Assembly (NCBI RefSeq): GCF_023241715.1
Contig: NZ_JALQCW010000013.1
Span: forward strand, 62,001 to 126,000
Length of the DNA: 64,000 bases
Direction: 5' to 3'
Source of the DNA: Pseudomonas morbosilactucae
Lineage (GTDB): Bacteria; Pseudomonadota; Gammaproteobacteria; Pseudomonadales; Pseudomonadaceae
Positions within the stretch are counted from its first letter, which is position 1; the number at the start of each line of letters is the position of its first letter. The position numbers and the translations under genes are program-made. Positions 8,556-17,830 of this stretch are shown one piece after another. The notes beneath the pieces were generated by a model. It made no database searches and had not been told where the DNA came from. It saw only the letters and a program-made list of their open reading frames with translations.

Positions 8556-8577
8556 AAAACCCTACATGTAGGGTTTT
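8556..8577. repeat. 22-bp perfect palindrome in the nrdA leader
   Basis: A perfect palindrome with AAAACCC at 8556-8562, TACATGTA in the centre and GGGTTTT at 8571-8577. As RNA it can form an ACCCTA/TAGGGT stem with a CATG loop followed by T residues, so it could be an intrinsic terminator or attenuator in either direction, or a protein-binding site. It lies about 357 bp before the nrdA start. Confidence 0.6.
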
Positions 8578-8884
8578 ACTCCAAAAGACCAAACACAAAT
8601 CAGACAAGAAACTCAAGCCCTTTTCTTGCTCCTGTTTGGTGAACCAATCGCTCTTTTAGAAGACCAAGACCGCGCCTGCGGATGGCAGCGTTTTCTACTC
8701 TATACAGAGGAAAACGGTACGGGTGTTGCAGCAACAGACTGTCACCCACCAGGAAAAGGTCGCGAGCCTTGCGCTCGCCACCCAAGACTTCGGCATGGAA
8801 GCGGCGCCACAAGCCCCCTTCCTGATCTGTCCCGAAGTGGTTATGCCCGGTTTGCGCCGGTTGTAGTGCTTCAGGACAGAACGG

Positions 8885-8905
8885 TGGGCACCCAGATGGT
8901 GCCCA
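8885..8905 (+). promoter_or_regulatory. hairpin immediately before the nrdA ribosome site
   Basis: TGGGCACC (8885-8892) pairs perfectly with GGTGCCCA (8898-8905) around a CAGAT loop, ending about 17 nt before the GGAG ribosome site of nrdA. It could affect translation initiation or be a remnant of leader regulation. Confidence 0.5.
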
Positions 8906-8933
8906 ATCAAACATAGAGAACGTGGAGACACCC

Positions 8934-11828
8934 ATGCAAACCGACACAACTCGCGAGAACTCGCCGGCCAACGCGCCGCTGGCTGCTGATTCAAATCTGG
9001 ATCTGTCTGCCACTGCGCCTGGCCAATTGCGCGTGATCAAGCGTAACGGCACTGTCGTTCCTTACACCGATGACAAGATCACCGTCGCCATCACCAAAGC
9101 GTTCCTTGCAGTTGAAGGCGGCACCGCTGCCGCTTCGTCGCGAATCCACGACACCGTTGCCCGCCTGACCGAACAAGTCACCGCGACCTTCAAGCGTCGC
9201 ATGCCTTCGGGCGGCACCATCCACATCGAAGAAATCCAGGACCAGGTCGAACTGGCCCTGATGCGCGCCGGCGAGCAGAAAGTCGCTCGCGACTACGTGA
9301 TCTACCGTGACTCGCGCGCCAAAGAACGCGCCACCCGCTCCAGCACCGACGAGCCGGTACAAGCTCACCCATCGATCCGCATCACCCGCACCGATGGCAG
9401 CTTCGCGCCCCTGGACATGGGCCGCCTGAACACCATCGTCAGCGAAGCCTGCGAAGGCCTGGAAGAAGTCGACGGCGACCTGATCCAGCGCGAAACCCTG
9501 AAGAACCTCTACGACGGCGTGGCCCTGAAAGACGTCAACACCGCCCTGGTGATGACTGCCCGCACCCTGGTTGAGCGCGAGCCGAACTACTCGTTCGTGA
9601 CCGCCCGCCTGCTGATGGACACCCTGCGTGCCGAAGGCCTGAGCTTCCTCGAAGTCGCCGAAAGCGCCACCCACCACGAAATGGCCGACCTGTACGCCAA
9701 GGCGCTGCCGGCCTACGTCGCCAAGGGTATCGAGTTCGAACTGCTGAACCCGGTGCTGGCTGAATTCGACCTGGAAAAACTCGGCAAGGCGATCAACCAC
9801 GAGCGCGACCAGCAGTTCACCTACCTGGGCCTGCAAACCCTGTACGACCGTTACTTCATCCACAAGGACGGTATCCGCTTCGAACTGCCGCAGATCTTCT
9901 TCATGCGCGTGGCCATGGGCCTGGCGATCGAAGAAAAGCAGCGTGAAGACCGTGCCATCGAGTTCTACAACCTGTTGTCGTCCTTCGACTACATGGCTTC
10001 GACCCCGACCCTGTTCAACGCCGGTACCCTGCGTCCACAGCTGTCGAGCTGCTACCTGACCACCGTTCCGGACGACCTGTCGGGCATCTACGGCGCCATC
10101 CACGACAACGCCATGCTGTCGAAATTCGCTGGCGGCCTGGGCAACGATTGGACGCCGGTTCGTGCGCTGGGCTCGTACATCAAGGGCACCAACGGCAAAT
10201 CCCAGGGCGTCGTACCGTTCCTGAAAGTGGTCAACGACACTGCCGTTGCCGTTAACCAGGGTGGCAAGCGCAAAGGCGCTGTGTGTGCCTACCTGGAAAC
10301 CTGGCACATGGACATCGAAGAGTTCATCGAGCTGCGCAAGAACACCGGTGATGATCGTCGTCGTACCCACGACATGAACACCGCCAACTGGATCCCTGAC
10401 CTGTTCATGAAGCGTGTCTTCGATGACGGCAAGTGGACCCTGTTCTCGCCGTCCGAAGTACCAGACCTGCACGACCTGACCGGCAAGGCCTTCGAAGAGC
10501 GCTACGAGTACTACGAAGCCCTGACCGAGTACCCGGGCAAGGTCAAGCTGTTCAAGACCATCCAGGCCAAAGACCTGTGGCGCAAAATGCTCTCCATGCT
10601 GTTTGAAACCGGCCACCCATGGCTGACCTTCAAAGACCCGTGCAACCTGCGCAGCCCGCAGCAGCACGTGGGCGTGGTCCACAGTTCGAACCTGTGCACC
10701 GAGATCACCTTGAACACCAACAAGGACGAGATCGCCGTTTGCAACCTGGGCTCGATCAACCTGCCGAACCACATCGTCAACGGCAAGCTGGACACCGCCA
10801 AGCTGGAACGCACCGTGAACACCGCCGTGCGCATGCTCGATAACGTGATCGACATCAACTACTACTCGGTGCCGCAAGCGAAGAACTCCAACTTCAAGCA
10901 CCGTCCGGTCGGCCTGGGCATCATGGGCTTCCAGGACGCGCTGTACCTGCAGCACATCGCCTACGGTTCCGACGCTGCCGTCGAGTTCGCCGACAAGTCC
11001 ATGGAAGCGGTCAGCTACTACGCGATCCAGGCTTCCTGCGACCTGGCCGACGAGCGCGGCGCCTACGAGACGTTCCAGGGTTCGCTGTGGTCCAAAGGCA
11101 TCCTGCCGCTGGATTCGCAACAGATCCTGATCGAAGCCCGTGGCCAGAAGTACATCGATGTGGACCTCAACGAATCCCTGGACTGGGCGCCGGTACGTGC
11201 CCGTGTGCAGAAAGGCATTCGTAACTCCAACATCATGGCCATCGCACCGACCGCGACCATCGCCAACATCACCGGCGTATCGCAGTCGATCGAACCGACC
11301 TACCAGAACCTCTACGTGAAATCGAACCTGTCGGGCGAATTCACCGTGATCAACCCGTACCTGGTTCGCGACCTCAAGGCTCGCGGCCTGTGGGACTCGG
11401 TCATGATCAACGACCTGAAGTACTACGACGGTTCGGTGCAGCAGATCGAGCGCATCCCGCAAGAACTCAAAGAGCTCTATGCGACCGCCTTCGAAGTGGA
11501 AACCAAGTGGATCGTCGACGCTGCCAGCCGTCGCCAGAAGTGGATCGACCAGGCTCAGTCGCTGAACCTGTACATCGCCGGCGCCTCGGGCAAGAAGCTG
11601 GACGTGACCTACCGCATGGCTTGGTACCGTGGCCTGAAAACCACTTACTACCTCCGTGCCCTGGCCGCCACCAGCACAGAGAAGTCCACCATCAACACCG
11701 GCAAGCTGAACGCTGTTTCCAGCGGTGGCAACCACGGTGACGACTCGGTCCTGGCTGCGCCAGCCGGTCCTGCTCCAGTGCCGAAGGCTTGCGCCATCGA
11801 CGAGCCGGATTGCGAAGCCTGCCAATAA
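8934..11828 (+). CDS. nrdA: ribonucleoside-diphosphate reductase class Ia, alpha subunit
   Basis: A 964-aa catalytic subunit that reduces NDPs to dNDPs with NrdB. ATG 8934 (MQTDTTRENSP) is chosen over ATG 8922 because GTGGAG lies just upstream and the opening matches P. aeruginosa NrdA. The N-terminus carries two ATP-cone allosteric domains in tandem (RVIKRNGTVVPYTDDKI, then IRITRTDGSFAPLDMGRL), an expanded arrangement known in Pseudomonas NrdA. Active-site features: SSCYLTT (redox cysteine), SSNLCTEITLNT (thiyl-radical cysteine), NLGSINL (second redox cysteine), a tyrosine pair in PTYQNLY, and a C-terminal CEAC dithiol that re-reduces the site. nrdB is not downstream: a strong terminator follows and the next gene is unrelated. 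Confidence 0.98.
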   Translation: MQTDTTRENSPANAPLAADSNLDLSATAPGQLRVIKRNGTVVPYTDDKITVAITKAFLAVEGGTAAASSRIHDTVARLTEQVTATFKRRMPSGGTIHIEEIQDQVELALMRAGEQKVARDYVIYRDSRAKERATRSSTDEPVQAHPSIRITRTDGSFAPLDMGRLNTIVSEACEGLEEVDGDLIQRETLKNLYDGVALKDVNTALVMTARTLVEREPNYSFVTARLLMDTLRAEGLSFLEVAESATHHEMADLYAKALPAYVAKGIEFELLNPVLAEFDLEKLGKAINHERDQQFTYLGLQTLYDRYFIHKDGIRFELPQIFFMRVAMGLAIEEKQREDRAIEFYNLLSSFDYMASTPTLFNAGTLRPQLSSCYLTTVPDDLSGIYGAIHDNAMLSKFAGGLGNDWTPVRALGSYIKGTNGKSQGVVPFLKVVNDTAVAVNQGGKRKGAVCAYLETWHMDIEEFIELRKNTGDDRRRTHDMNTANWIPDLFMKRVFDDGKWTLFSPSEVPDLHDLTGKAFEERYEYYEALTEYPGKVKLFKTIQAKDLWRKMLSMLFETGHPWLTFKDPCNLRSPQQHVGVVHSSNLCTEITLNTNKDEIAVCNLGSINLPNHIVNGKLDTAKLERTVNTAVRMLDNVIDINYYSVPQAKNSNFKHRPVGLGIMGFQDALYLQHIAYGSDAAVEFADKSMEAVSYYAIQASCDLADERGAYETFQGSLWSKGILPLDSQQILIEARGQKYIDVDLNESLDWAPVRARVQKGIRNSNIMAIAPTATIANITGVSQSIEPTYQNLYVKSNLSGEFTVINPYLVRDLKARGLWDSVMINDLKYYDGSVQQIERIPQELKELYATAFEVETKWIVDAASRRQKWIDQAQSLNLYIAGASGKKLDVTYRMAWYRGLKTTYYLRALAATSTEKSTINTGKLNAVSSGGNHGDDSVLAAPAGPAPVPKACAIDEPDCEACQ

Positions 11829-11837
11829 GCTGAGCCG

Positions 11838-11899
11838 ATAAGCGCCGCCAGGCGCTTATTCGAACCCCCGATAGACCTCCGGTTTATCGGGGGTTTTCT
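11838..11899 (+). terminator. tandem terminator hairpins after nrdA
   Basis: First a perfect 9-bp stem ATAAGCGCC/GGCGCTTAT with a GCCA loop (11838-11859). Then an 11-bp stem AACCCCCGATA (11863-11873) with TATCGGGGGTT (11885-11895), followed by TTCTTTT. The second is a strong intrinsic terminator, ending the nrdA transcript 10 bp past its stop codon onward. Confidence 0.92.
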
Positions 11900-11998
11900 T
11901 TTGCCCGGCCTTTACCTGTGCCAGCCACTGAAAGCGCCGCGTGGCACGGGGTGTTCAGGTGTAAGATGCGCGCCATTCAACTACAAGGATCGTTTGCA

Positions 11999-14900
11999 AT
12001 GTTTGCCAGGTGCAGGGACGCAGCGCGTCGCCTTTTCGGCGTTTTATCAACCGTGACACGCCTGTTGTTGGGGTTGACCCTGTGGCTCGCCAAGCACCTG
12101 CTCGGCCAATGGCGCCCACCCTACTGGCTGCGCGCATTGATCCCTGCACTGGGGCGCGGCCTGAGCGCCGTCGGCCGCAAGATCCAGGCTTACCCACGGC
12201 AATTCGCCGCCGCTGTCGCGACCCTGGCCGTATTGGGCGGCGCCGGCCTGTATGGCTGGCACTGGTACACCAACCTGCCGCAACCGCACACCGTGACCTA
12301 CAGCGTGCAGGCCCCCAGCCTGACCGACTACACCCGGCAACCCCTGGCCATCGATAGCCTGCGCATCCAGTTCCGCGAATCGGTGGCGCCACTGGAGGCC
12401 ATTAATCAGACGGTGACTGCCGGTATCACCCTGAGCCCGGCAGTCAAGGGCACCTGGCGCTGGGTCGAGGACCGTACCCTGCAATTCACCCCCGAGCAGG
12501 ACTGGCCGATCGACACCGAGTACCAGGTCGAGCTGGCCAGGAAAAAACTGCTGGCCGACGGCGTGCTGCTCAACCAATACAGCAATAAATTCTCCACACG
12601 CTCGTTCAGTGCCAGCCTGATCCAGAGCGAGCTGTACCAGGACCCGATCAACCCCAGCCTGAAACAGCAGGTCGCCACTGTCAGGTTCACCCACCCGGTG
12701 GACGAAGACAGCGTGCGCAAGCGGATCAGTTTCGCCCTGGGCAAAGGCCTGCAATACCGCGATGAAAAAGCCGCAAACCTGCCCGAGATCAGCTTCAACG
12801 ACTTCAAGCTGGAGGCCTACATCCACTCCCCGGCACTGGCCACGCCACTGGAGAATACGCAGATCAGCCTGACCCTCGCCGAAGGGGTCAAGGCCCAGCA
12901 CGGCGGCAATGCCAGCCCCTCTGCGCAAACCCGCTCGGTAACGGTGCCCGGCCGCTATAGGCTGACGTTCAGCAACAGCGAAATCACCTTTGCCGATAAC
13001 GATCGCGGCGAACCCGAGCCGGTGCTGATGTTCAACAGCTCCAACGCCCTGGCCGACGAGGCGATTGCCGGCAAGGTCAAGGCCTGGCTGCTGCCGGAAA
13101 AACCCGAGGACGAACTCGAACCCTGGTACGCCAAGGATGTCGACGAAGCCCTGCTGGCCCGCTCGACGCCGGTTCCACTCAGCCACGTGCCCAGTGTCGA
13201 GCCGCTTAATACCCAGCACGCCTTCAAGTTCAAGGCGCCCGCCGGACGCACCCTGTACGTGCAGATCCCGGCGCGCATCGAGGCCCTTGGCGGCTATTTG
13301 GCGAAGGACCCTACGACCGCGCTGCTGAGCATGCCGGCGCACCCACGCACCCTGCGCTTTCTCTCCGATGGCGCGCTGCTCAGCCTCAACGGTGAAAAAC
13401 GCGTGGGCTTCATGGCCCGCGGCGTGCCCGGCGCCCACGTGGAGATCGCCCGGGTACTGCCCAATCAACTGCAGCATCTGGTCGACCAGAGCAGCGGCAG
13501 CTTTGCCCGCCCCAACTTTGCCAACGACTATTTCGATCGCATGGTCGAACGCCAGTCCCTGGACATCGCGCTGCCGGGCAGCGACCCGTCCAAGACCCTG
13601 TACGACAACGTCGACCTTGCCAGCTACCTCAGCGCCAACGGCGGGCGCCGCGGGATCTTTGTGCTCAAGCTCAGCGCTCAGGACCAACCAAGCCAGCGCA
13701 CCTTCGACGGCTACGCGCAAAGCGCGACCAACGACCTGCGTTTTATCGTGGTCACCGACCTTGGCATCATCGCCAAGCGCTCCAGCGACGGCAGCCACGA
13801 CCTCTACGTGCAATCGATCGACAGCGGCCTGCCGGTCGCCGAGGCCCAGGTAGAGATCATCGGCCGCAACGGCCTGGCGGTCAGCAGTGGCAAGACTGAC
13901 GCCCAAGGGCATGCACACTTCGCCAAGCTCGACGAACTGCGGCGCGAGAAAACCCCGTTGATGTACGTGGTCACCCGGGGCAACGATCAGTCGTTCCTGC
14001 CGATTGCCCGTCAGTCGCAACAGCTGGACCTGTCGCGCTTCGATGTCGGCGGCCTGCAGGAAGACGGCGCGAGCAACAGCTTGAGCGCCAACCTGTTCAG
14101 CGACCGTGGCCTGTACCGCCCGGGCGAGACGGCGCACCTGGGCATGATCGTGCGCAGCGGCGACTGGAAAGGCGCCCTGAAGGGCCTGCCGGTCGAGCTG
14201 CTGATCAGCGACCCACGGGGCCTGACGGTTATTCGCGAACCCTTGACCCTGTCCGCCAGCGGTTTTGAGCGTTTCGACTTTGCCAGCAGCGAAACGGCGC
14301 CAGCCGGCGACTACACCGCGACCCTGCAATTGATTGGCGACAAGCAACTGCGCACCCACCTGGGCAGCGTCAACTTCAAGGTCCGCGACTTCGAGCCCGA
14401 CCGCATGAAGGTCAGCCTGAGCCTGCACGACACGCCAGTGGCGGGCTGGATCGCCCCAGACCAGGTACAGGCCAGGGTCAGCGCCCAGCATCTGTTCGGC
14501 GCGCCCGCGGCAGGACGGCGGATTACCGCCAGCCTGTCGCTGAACCCGGCATTGGCCGGCTTCGAGCGTTACCCGGATTACCGCTTCCGCCTCAACGACT
14601 CGCTGACCGAACCAAGCAACGAAGACTTGGCTGAAACCAGCGCCGACGACAACGGCCAGGCGGAGCTCGACCTGGACCTCAAGCGTTTCGCCAACAGCAC
14701 CTATCGTTTGCAGGTCCTGGCCCAGGTCTACGAGGCCGAGGGCGGACGCAATGTCGCCGCACAAAGTTCGCTGTTGGTGTCTTCGGCGCCCTACCTGGTC
14801 GGGGTGAAAAGTGACGACCCGCTGTCGTATGTCGCCAAGGGCGCGGCGCGCCAGGTGCAATGGCTGGCCGTTGGCCCGGACCTCAACCCGCGTGCGGTCG

Positions 14901-17830
14901 AAGGCCTGGTCAGCGAAGTGATCGAGCACCGCTACGTGTCGGTGCTGGTCAAGCAGGTCAATGGCACCTACAAGTACCAATCGCGCATCAAGGACAGCGC
15001 CCGCCCAGCCTCGCCGCTGCCCCTCACCGAACACGGCGCGATCCAAGTGCTGGATACCCAGACACCCGGTGATTTCACCCTGCGACTCAAGGACGCCAAC
15101 GGCAACCTGCTGAACCAGATCGACTACAGCGTCGCCGGCCAGGGCAATACCTCGCGCTCTCTGGAGCGCAATGCCGAGCTGCAACTGCGCCTGGATAAAC
15201 GCAGCTACGCCAGCGGCGAAGAAATTGCCATCAGCATCCGCGCGCCCTACGTCGGTGCCGGGCTGATCACCATCGAGCGCGACAAGGTCTACAGCCAGCA
15301 GTGGTTCAAGGCCGACAGCACCAACAGCGTGCAGCACATCCGGGTGCCCAAGGGCCTGGAAGGCAACGCCTACATCAACGTGCAGTTCGTGCGCGACATC
15401 GGCTCGTCCGAGGTCTACATGAGCCCGCTGTCCTACGGCGTGGTGCCCTTCAGCATCAACCTCGACGCCCGGCGCATGCCGCTTAAAGTCGAAGGCCCGG
15501 CGCACATCGAACCGGGCCAGGTGCTGGACATCAAGGTCAGCAACGACCGGCCGACCCGCGCCGTGGTGTACGCAGTCGACGAGGGCATTCTGCAAGTCGC
15601 GCGCTATCAGGCACCCGACCCGTTGGGCCACTTCTTCCAGAAACGTGCCCTGGAAGTCGGCACCAGCCAGATCCTCGACCTGATCCTGCCGGAGTTCAGC
15701 CGCCTGCTCAGTGGCGCCGCCCCGGGTGGCGATACCGAGAATGCCCTGGCCTCGCACCTCAATCCGTTCAAGCGCAAGCACCAGCCGCCAGTGGCCTGGT
15801 GGTCAGGCCTGGTGGACCTGCCGGCCGGCGAAAGCGTGCTGCACTATCAACTGCCGGACCATTTCAACGGCAAACTGCGCCTGTTCGCCGTGGCGGTGGA
15901 TGCCAACAGCATCGGCGTCAGCGAAGGCGCGAGCGAGGTGCGTGGCCCGCTGGTCATCACCCCGAACGTACCGGCCTTTGTCGCCCCTGGCGATGTCTTC
16001 AGCGTCAGCGCCGGGGTCTTCAGCAACCTTGAGGCCGACACGGCGGTGAAGTTCGAGCTGCAAACCAGTGCCGGGCTGCAGGTCGAAGGTGAACCCGGCC
16101 GTACCCTGCAGTTGCAACCGCGTAAGGAAGGCGTGGCAGAGTTTCGTATCAAGGTCCTGGAAAACCTCGGTTCCGCCGACCTGCGCTTTATCGCGACACT
16201 GCCCGACGGCAAACGCATCCAGGTGGCAGAAACCACCTCGGTTCGCCCCCTGAGCGAACACCGGGTGGCCCTGACTCTGGGTCGCTTCGAAGGCACCAGC
16301 CAGGAGTTGCTGCCGAGCCGCAATCTGTTCAGCGAACTGCGCAACGTGCAACTGGGTGTCGCCGCCTCGCCGCTGGTCTGGGCCGACGGCCTGAAACACT
16401 ACCTGGACGACTACGCCTATGCCTGCACCGAGCAGTTGGTGTCCAAGGCAATGCCTGGCCTGATCTGGCGTGACCCGCAAGCCACACAGGGCTTCGACGG
16501 CCTGCTGCGGGTCCTGCGCCAGCGGCAGAACCAGGCCGGCGGTTTCGGCTTGTGGGCGGCCAACCCACAGGTCACGCCCTACGCCAGTCTTTACGCTACC
16601 GACTTCCTGATTGAAGCCCGCGAACGCGGCCTGGCTGTGCCCAACGACTTGCTGGAACGCGCCAACGCCTACCTGAGCGATGTCGCCAACGGCCCCAGCG
16701 AAGGCCTGCAAGAGTTGCGCAACCGCGCCTACGCCAGCTACCTGCTGAGCCGCCAGGGGATTCTGGTGAGCAGCGCCCTGAGCGATATCCGCGAACGCTA
16801 CGAAACCTATCACCGCGATACCTGGCACAACGACCTGGGCGCGGCGTATCTGGCGGCCAGCTACAAGCTGCTCAAACAGGACCGGTTGGCCGACCCACTG
16901 TTCCGCAAGATCCCTTGGCGCACCCTAAACGACCGTTGGGACGGTGACGGCCTGTACTACGACCCGCTGGTGCACGATGCCGAACACCTGCACCTGTTGA
17001 GCAAGCACTTCCCCACCCAGGTGGACGATGTGCCGCTGGCGCTATTGGACAAACTCGGCAAGCGCCTCAACGAGCAGCGCTACAACTCGCTGTCGGCGGC
17101 GCTGTTGCTGCGCGCGCTGGACAACTACGGGCAGCGCGCCGAGACCGGCATGCACCTTAAGGCCAGCGCCTGGCTCAGCGACAAGTCCCAGCAGTTGCTG
17201 AGCATGGTCGGCCAGCCTCCGCGCAGCGCCGTGCCGGCCACTACCGAAAAACTGCTGCTGGAAAAAGCCTCGGGCCCTGCCGCGTTCTACATGCTCAGCG
17301 AGGCCGGTTTCGATCGCGGCGCCAATACCCAGGTACTGAGCAACGGCCTGGAAGTGATCCACGACTACCTCGACCTCAAGGGCCAGCCGGTCAGCCAGGT
17401 CAGTGTCGGCGATGAGTTCCTGGTGCGCCTGCGCCTGCGTGCCACCGAGCACGATCAGGTGCAGCAAGTGGCAGTGGTCGACCTGCTGCCAGGGGGCGTC
17501 GAACCGGTGTATCGCCTGCCACCCCAGCCGAAGCAGAACGACGATGAAAACCAGGACAAGGAGGCATCCGGCGAAGAGGACGATGGCGCCTGGCAAGCCC
17601 CGGTCGGTGAAAGCGAGCTGAGCAACTGGCAGCCAGAGTACATGGACGTCCGCGATGACCGCGTGGTGTTCTACGGCACTGTGCTGCGCGATGCCGCGAC
17701 CTTTGTCTATCGCGTGCGCGCCACCAACGCCGGCACCTTCAACACGCCACCGGCCTATGCCGAAGGGCTCTACCAGACCACCCTGCAAGGTCGTGGCAAG
17801 GTAGGCCAGCTTGAAATCGTCAAGCCGTGA
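11999..17830 (+). CDS. giant alpha-2-macroglobulin-like protein with thioester motif
   Basis: A 1943-aa envelope protein of the bacterial alpha-2-macroglobulin family, thought to trap proteases in the periplasm. ATG 11999 follows AAGGATCG; earlier in-frame ATGs at 11918 and 11966 lie in non-coding-looking sequence. Instead of the lipobox common in this family it has a basic cytosolic stretch and one transmembrane anchor (about residues 78-98, VATLAVLGGAGLYGWHWY). Repeated macroglobulin beta domains follow, then the thioester motif CTEQ with cysteine about residue 1476, an alpha/alpha toroid, and a receptor-binding-like C-terminus. A charged low-complexity linker (about 1845-1865) precedes the last domain. 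It overlaps pbpC, the same pairing as E. coli yfhM-pbpC, suggesting joint action on damaged cell wall. Confidence 0.92.
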   Translation: MFARCRDAARRLFGVLSTVTRLLLGLTLWLAKHLLGQWRPPYWLRALIPALGRGLSAVGRKIQAYPRQFAAAVATLAVLGGAGLYGWHWYTNLPQPHTVTYSVQAPSLTDYTRQPLAIDSLRIQFRESVAPLEAINQTVTAGITLSPAVKGTWRWVEDRTLQFTPEQDWPIDTEYQVELARKKLLADGVLLNQYSNKFSTRSFSASLIQSELYQDPINPSLKQQVATVRFTHPVDEDSVRKRISFALGKGLQYRDEKAANLPEISFNDFKLEAYIHSPALATPLENTQISLTLAEGVKAQHGGNASPSAQTRSVTVPGRYRLTFSNSEITFADNDRGEPEPVLMFNSSNALADEAIAGKVKAWLLPEKPEDELEPWYAKDVDEALLARSTPVPLSHVPSVEPLNTQHAFKFKAPAGRTLYVQIPARIEALGGYLAKDPTTALLSMPAHPRTLRFLSDGALLSLNGEKRVGFMARGVPGAHVEIARVLPNQLQHLVDQSSGSFARPNFANDYFDRMVERQSLDIALPGSDPSKTLYDNVDLASYLSANGGRRGIFVLKLSAQDQPSQRTFDGYAQSATNDLRFIVVTDLGIIAKRSSDGSHDLYVQSIDSGLPVAEAQVEIIGRNGLAVSSGKTDAQGHAHFAKLDELRREKTPLMYVVTRGNDQSFLPIARQSQQLDLSRFDVGGLQEDGASNSLSANLFSDRGLYRPGETAHLGMIVRSGDWKGALKGLPVELLISDPRGLTVIREPLTLSASGFERFDFASSETAPAGDYTATLQLIGDKQLRTHLGSVNFKVRDFEPDRMKVSLSLHDTPVAGWIAPDQVQARVSAQHLFGAPAAGRRITASLSLNPALAGFERYPDYRFRLNDSLTEPSNEDLAETSADDNGQAELDLDLKRFANSTYRLQVLAQVYEAEGGRNVAAQSSLLVSSAPYLVGVKSDDPLSYVAKGAARQVQWLAVGPDLNPRAVEGLVSEVIEHRYVSVLVKQVNGTYKYQSRIKDSARPASPLPLTEHGAIQVLDTQTPGDFTLRLKDANGNLLNQIDYSVAGQGNTSRSLERNAELQLRLDKRSYASGEEIAISIRAPYVGAGLITIERDKVYSQQWFKADSTNSVQHIRVPKGLEGNAYINVQFVRDIGSSEVYMSPLSYGVVPFSINLDARRMPLKVEGPAHIEPGQVLDIKVSNDRPTRAVVYAVDEGILQVARYQAPDPLGHFFQKRALEVGTSQILDLILPEFSRLLSGAAPGGDTENALASHLNPFKRKHQPPVAWWSGLVDLPAGESVLHYQLPDHFNGKLRLFAVAVDANSIGVSEGASEVRGPLVITPNVPAFVAPGDVFSVSAGVFSNLEADTAVKFELQTSAGLQVEGEPGRTLQLQPRKEGVAEFRIKVLENLGSADLRFIATLPDGKRIQVAETTSVRPLSEHRVALTLGRFEGTSQELLPSRNLFSELRNVQLGVAASPLVWADGLKHYLDDYAYACTEQLVSKAMPGLIWRDPQATQGFDGLLRVLRQRQNQAGGFGLWAANPQVTPYASLYATDFLIEARERGLAVPNDLLERANAYLSDVANGPSEGLQELRNRAYASYLLSRQGILVSSALSDIRERYETYHRDTWHNDLGAAYLAASYKLLKQDRLADPLFRKIPWRTLNDRWDGDGLYYDPLVHDAEHLHLLSKHFPTQVDDVPLALLDKLGKRLNEQRYNSLSAALLLRALDNYGQRAETGMHLKASAWLSDKSQQLLSMVGQPPRSAVPATTEKLLLEKASGPAAFYMLSEAGFDRGANTQVLSNGLEVIHDYLDLKGQPVSQVSVGDEFLVRLRLRATEHDQVQQVAVVDLLPGGVEPVYRLPPQPKQNDDENQDKEASGEEDDGAWQAPVGESELSNWQPEYMDVRDDRVVFYGTVLRDAATFVYRVRATNAGTFNTPPAYAEGLYQTTLQGRGKVGQLEIVKP

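Larger units (their letters stand above)
8202..8933. other. 732-bp intergenic and leader region between rstA and nrdA
   Basis: No credible protein gene is seen. The left part (8202-8470) must hold the rstA promoter on the minus strand. From 8480 onward there are regulatory and structural elements oriented toward nrdA: a DnaA box, a possible NrdR box, a long perfect palindrome and several hairpins, including GCGAGC/GCTCGC near 8762-8778 and a strong stem just before the nrdA ribosome site. It reads as a long structured 5' leader. I found no B12-box consensus that would indicate a cobalamin riboswitch. Confidence 0.6.

Noticed and set aside
8600..8933. Cobalamin riboswitch in the nrdA leader
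   Set aside because: No B12-box consensus found; such switches belong to class II (nrdJ) genes.
8991..11825. 944-codon open frame on the minus strand opposite nrdA
   Set aside because: A by-product of strong GC-rich codon bias in nrdA; low-complexity V/G/Q-rich product with no family character.
12047..15781. 1244-codon open frame opposite the macroglobulin gene
   Set aside because: Antisense shadow; composition mirrors the real gene and no motif is recognisable.
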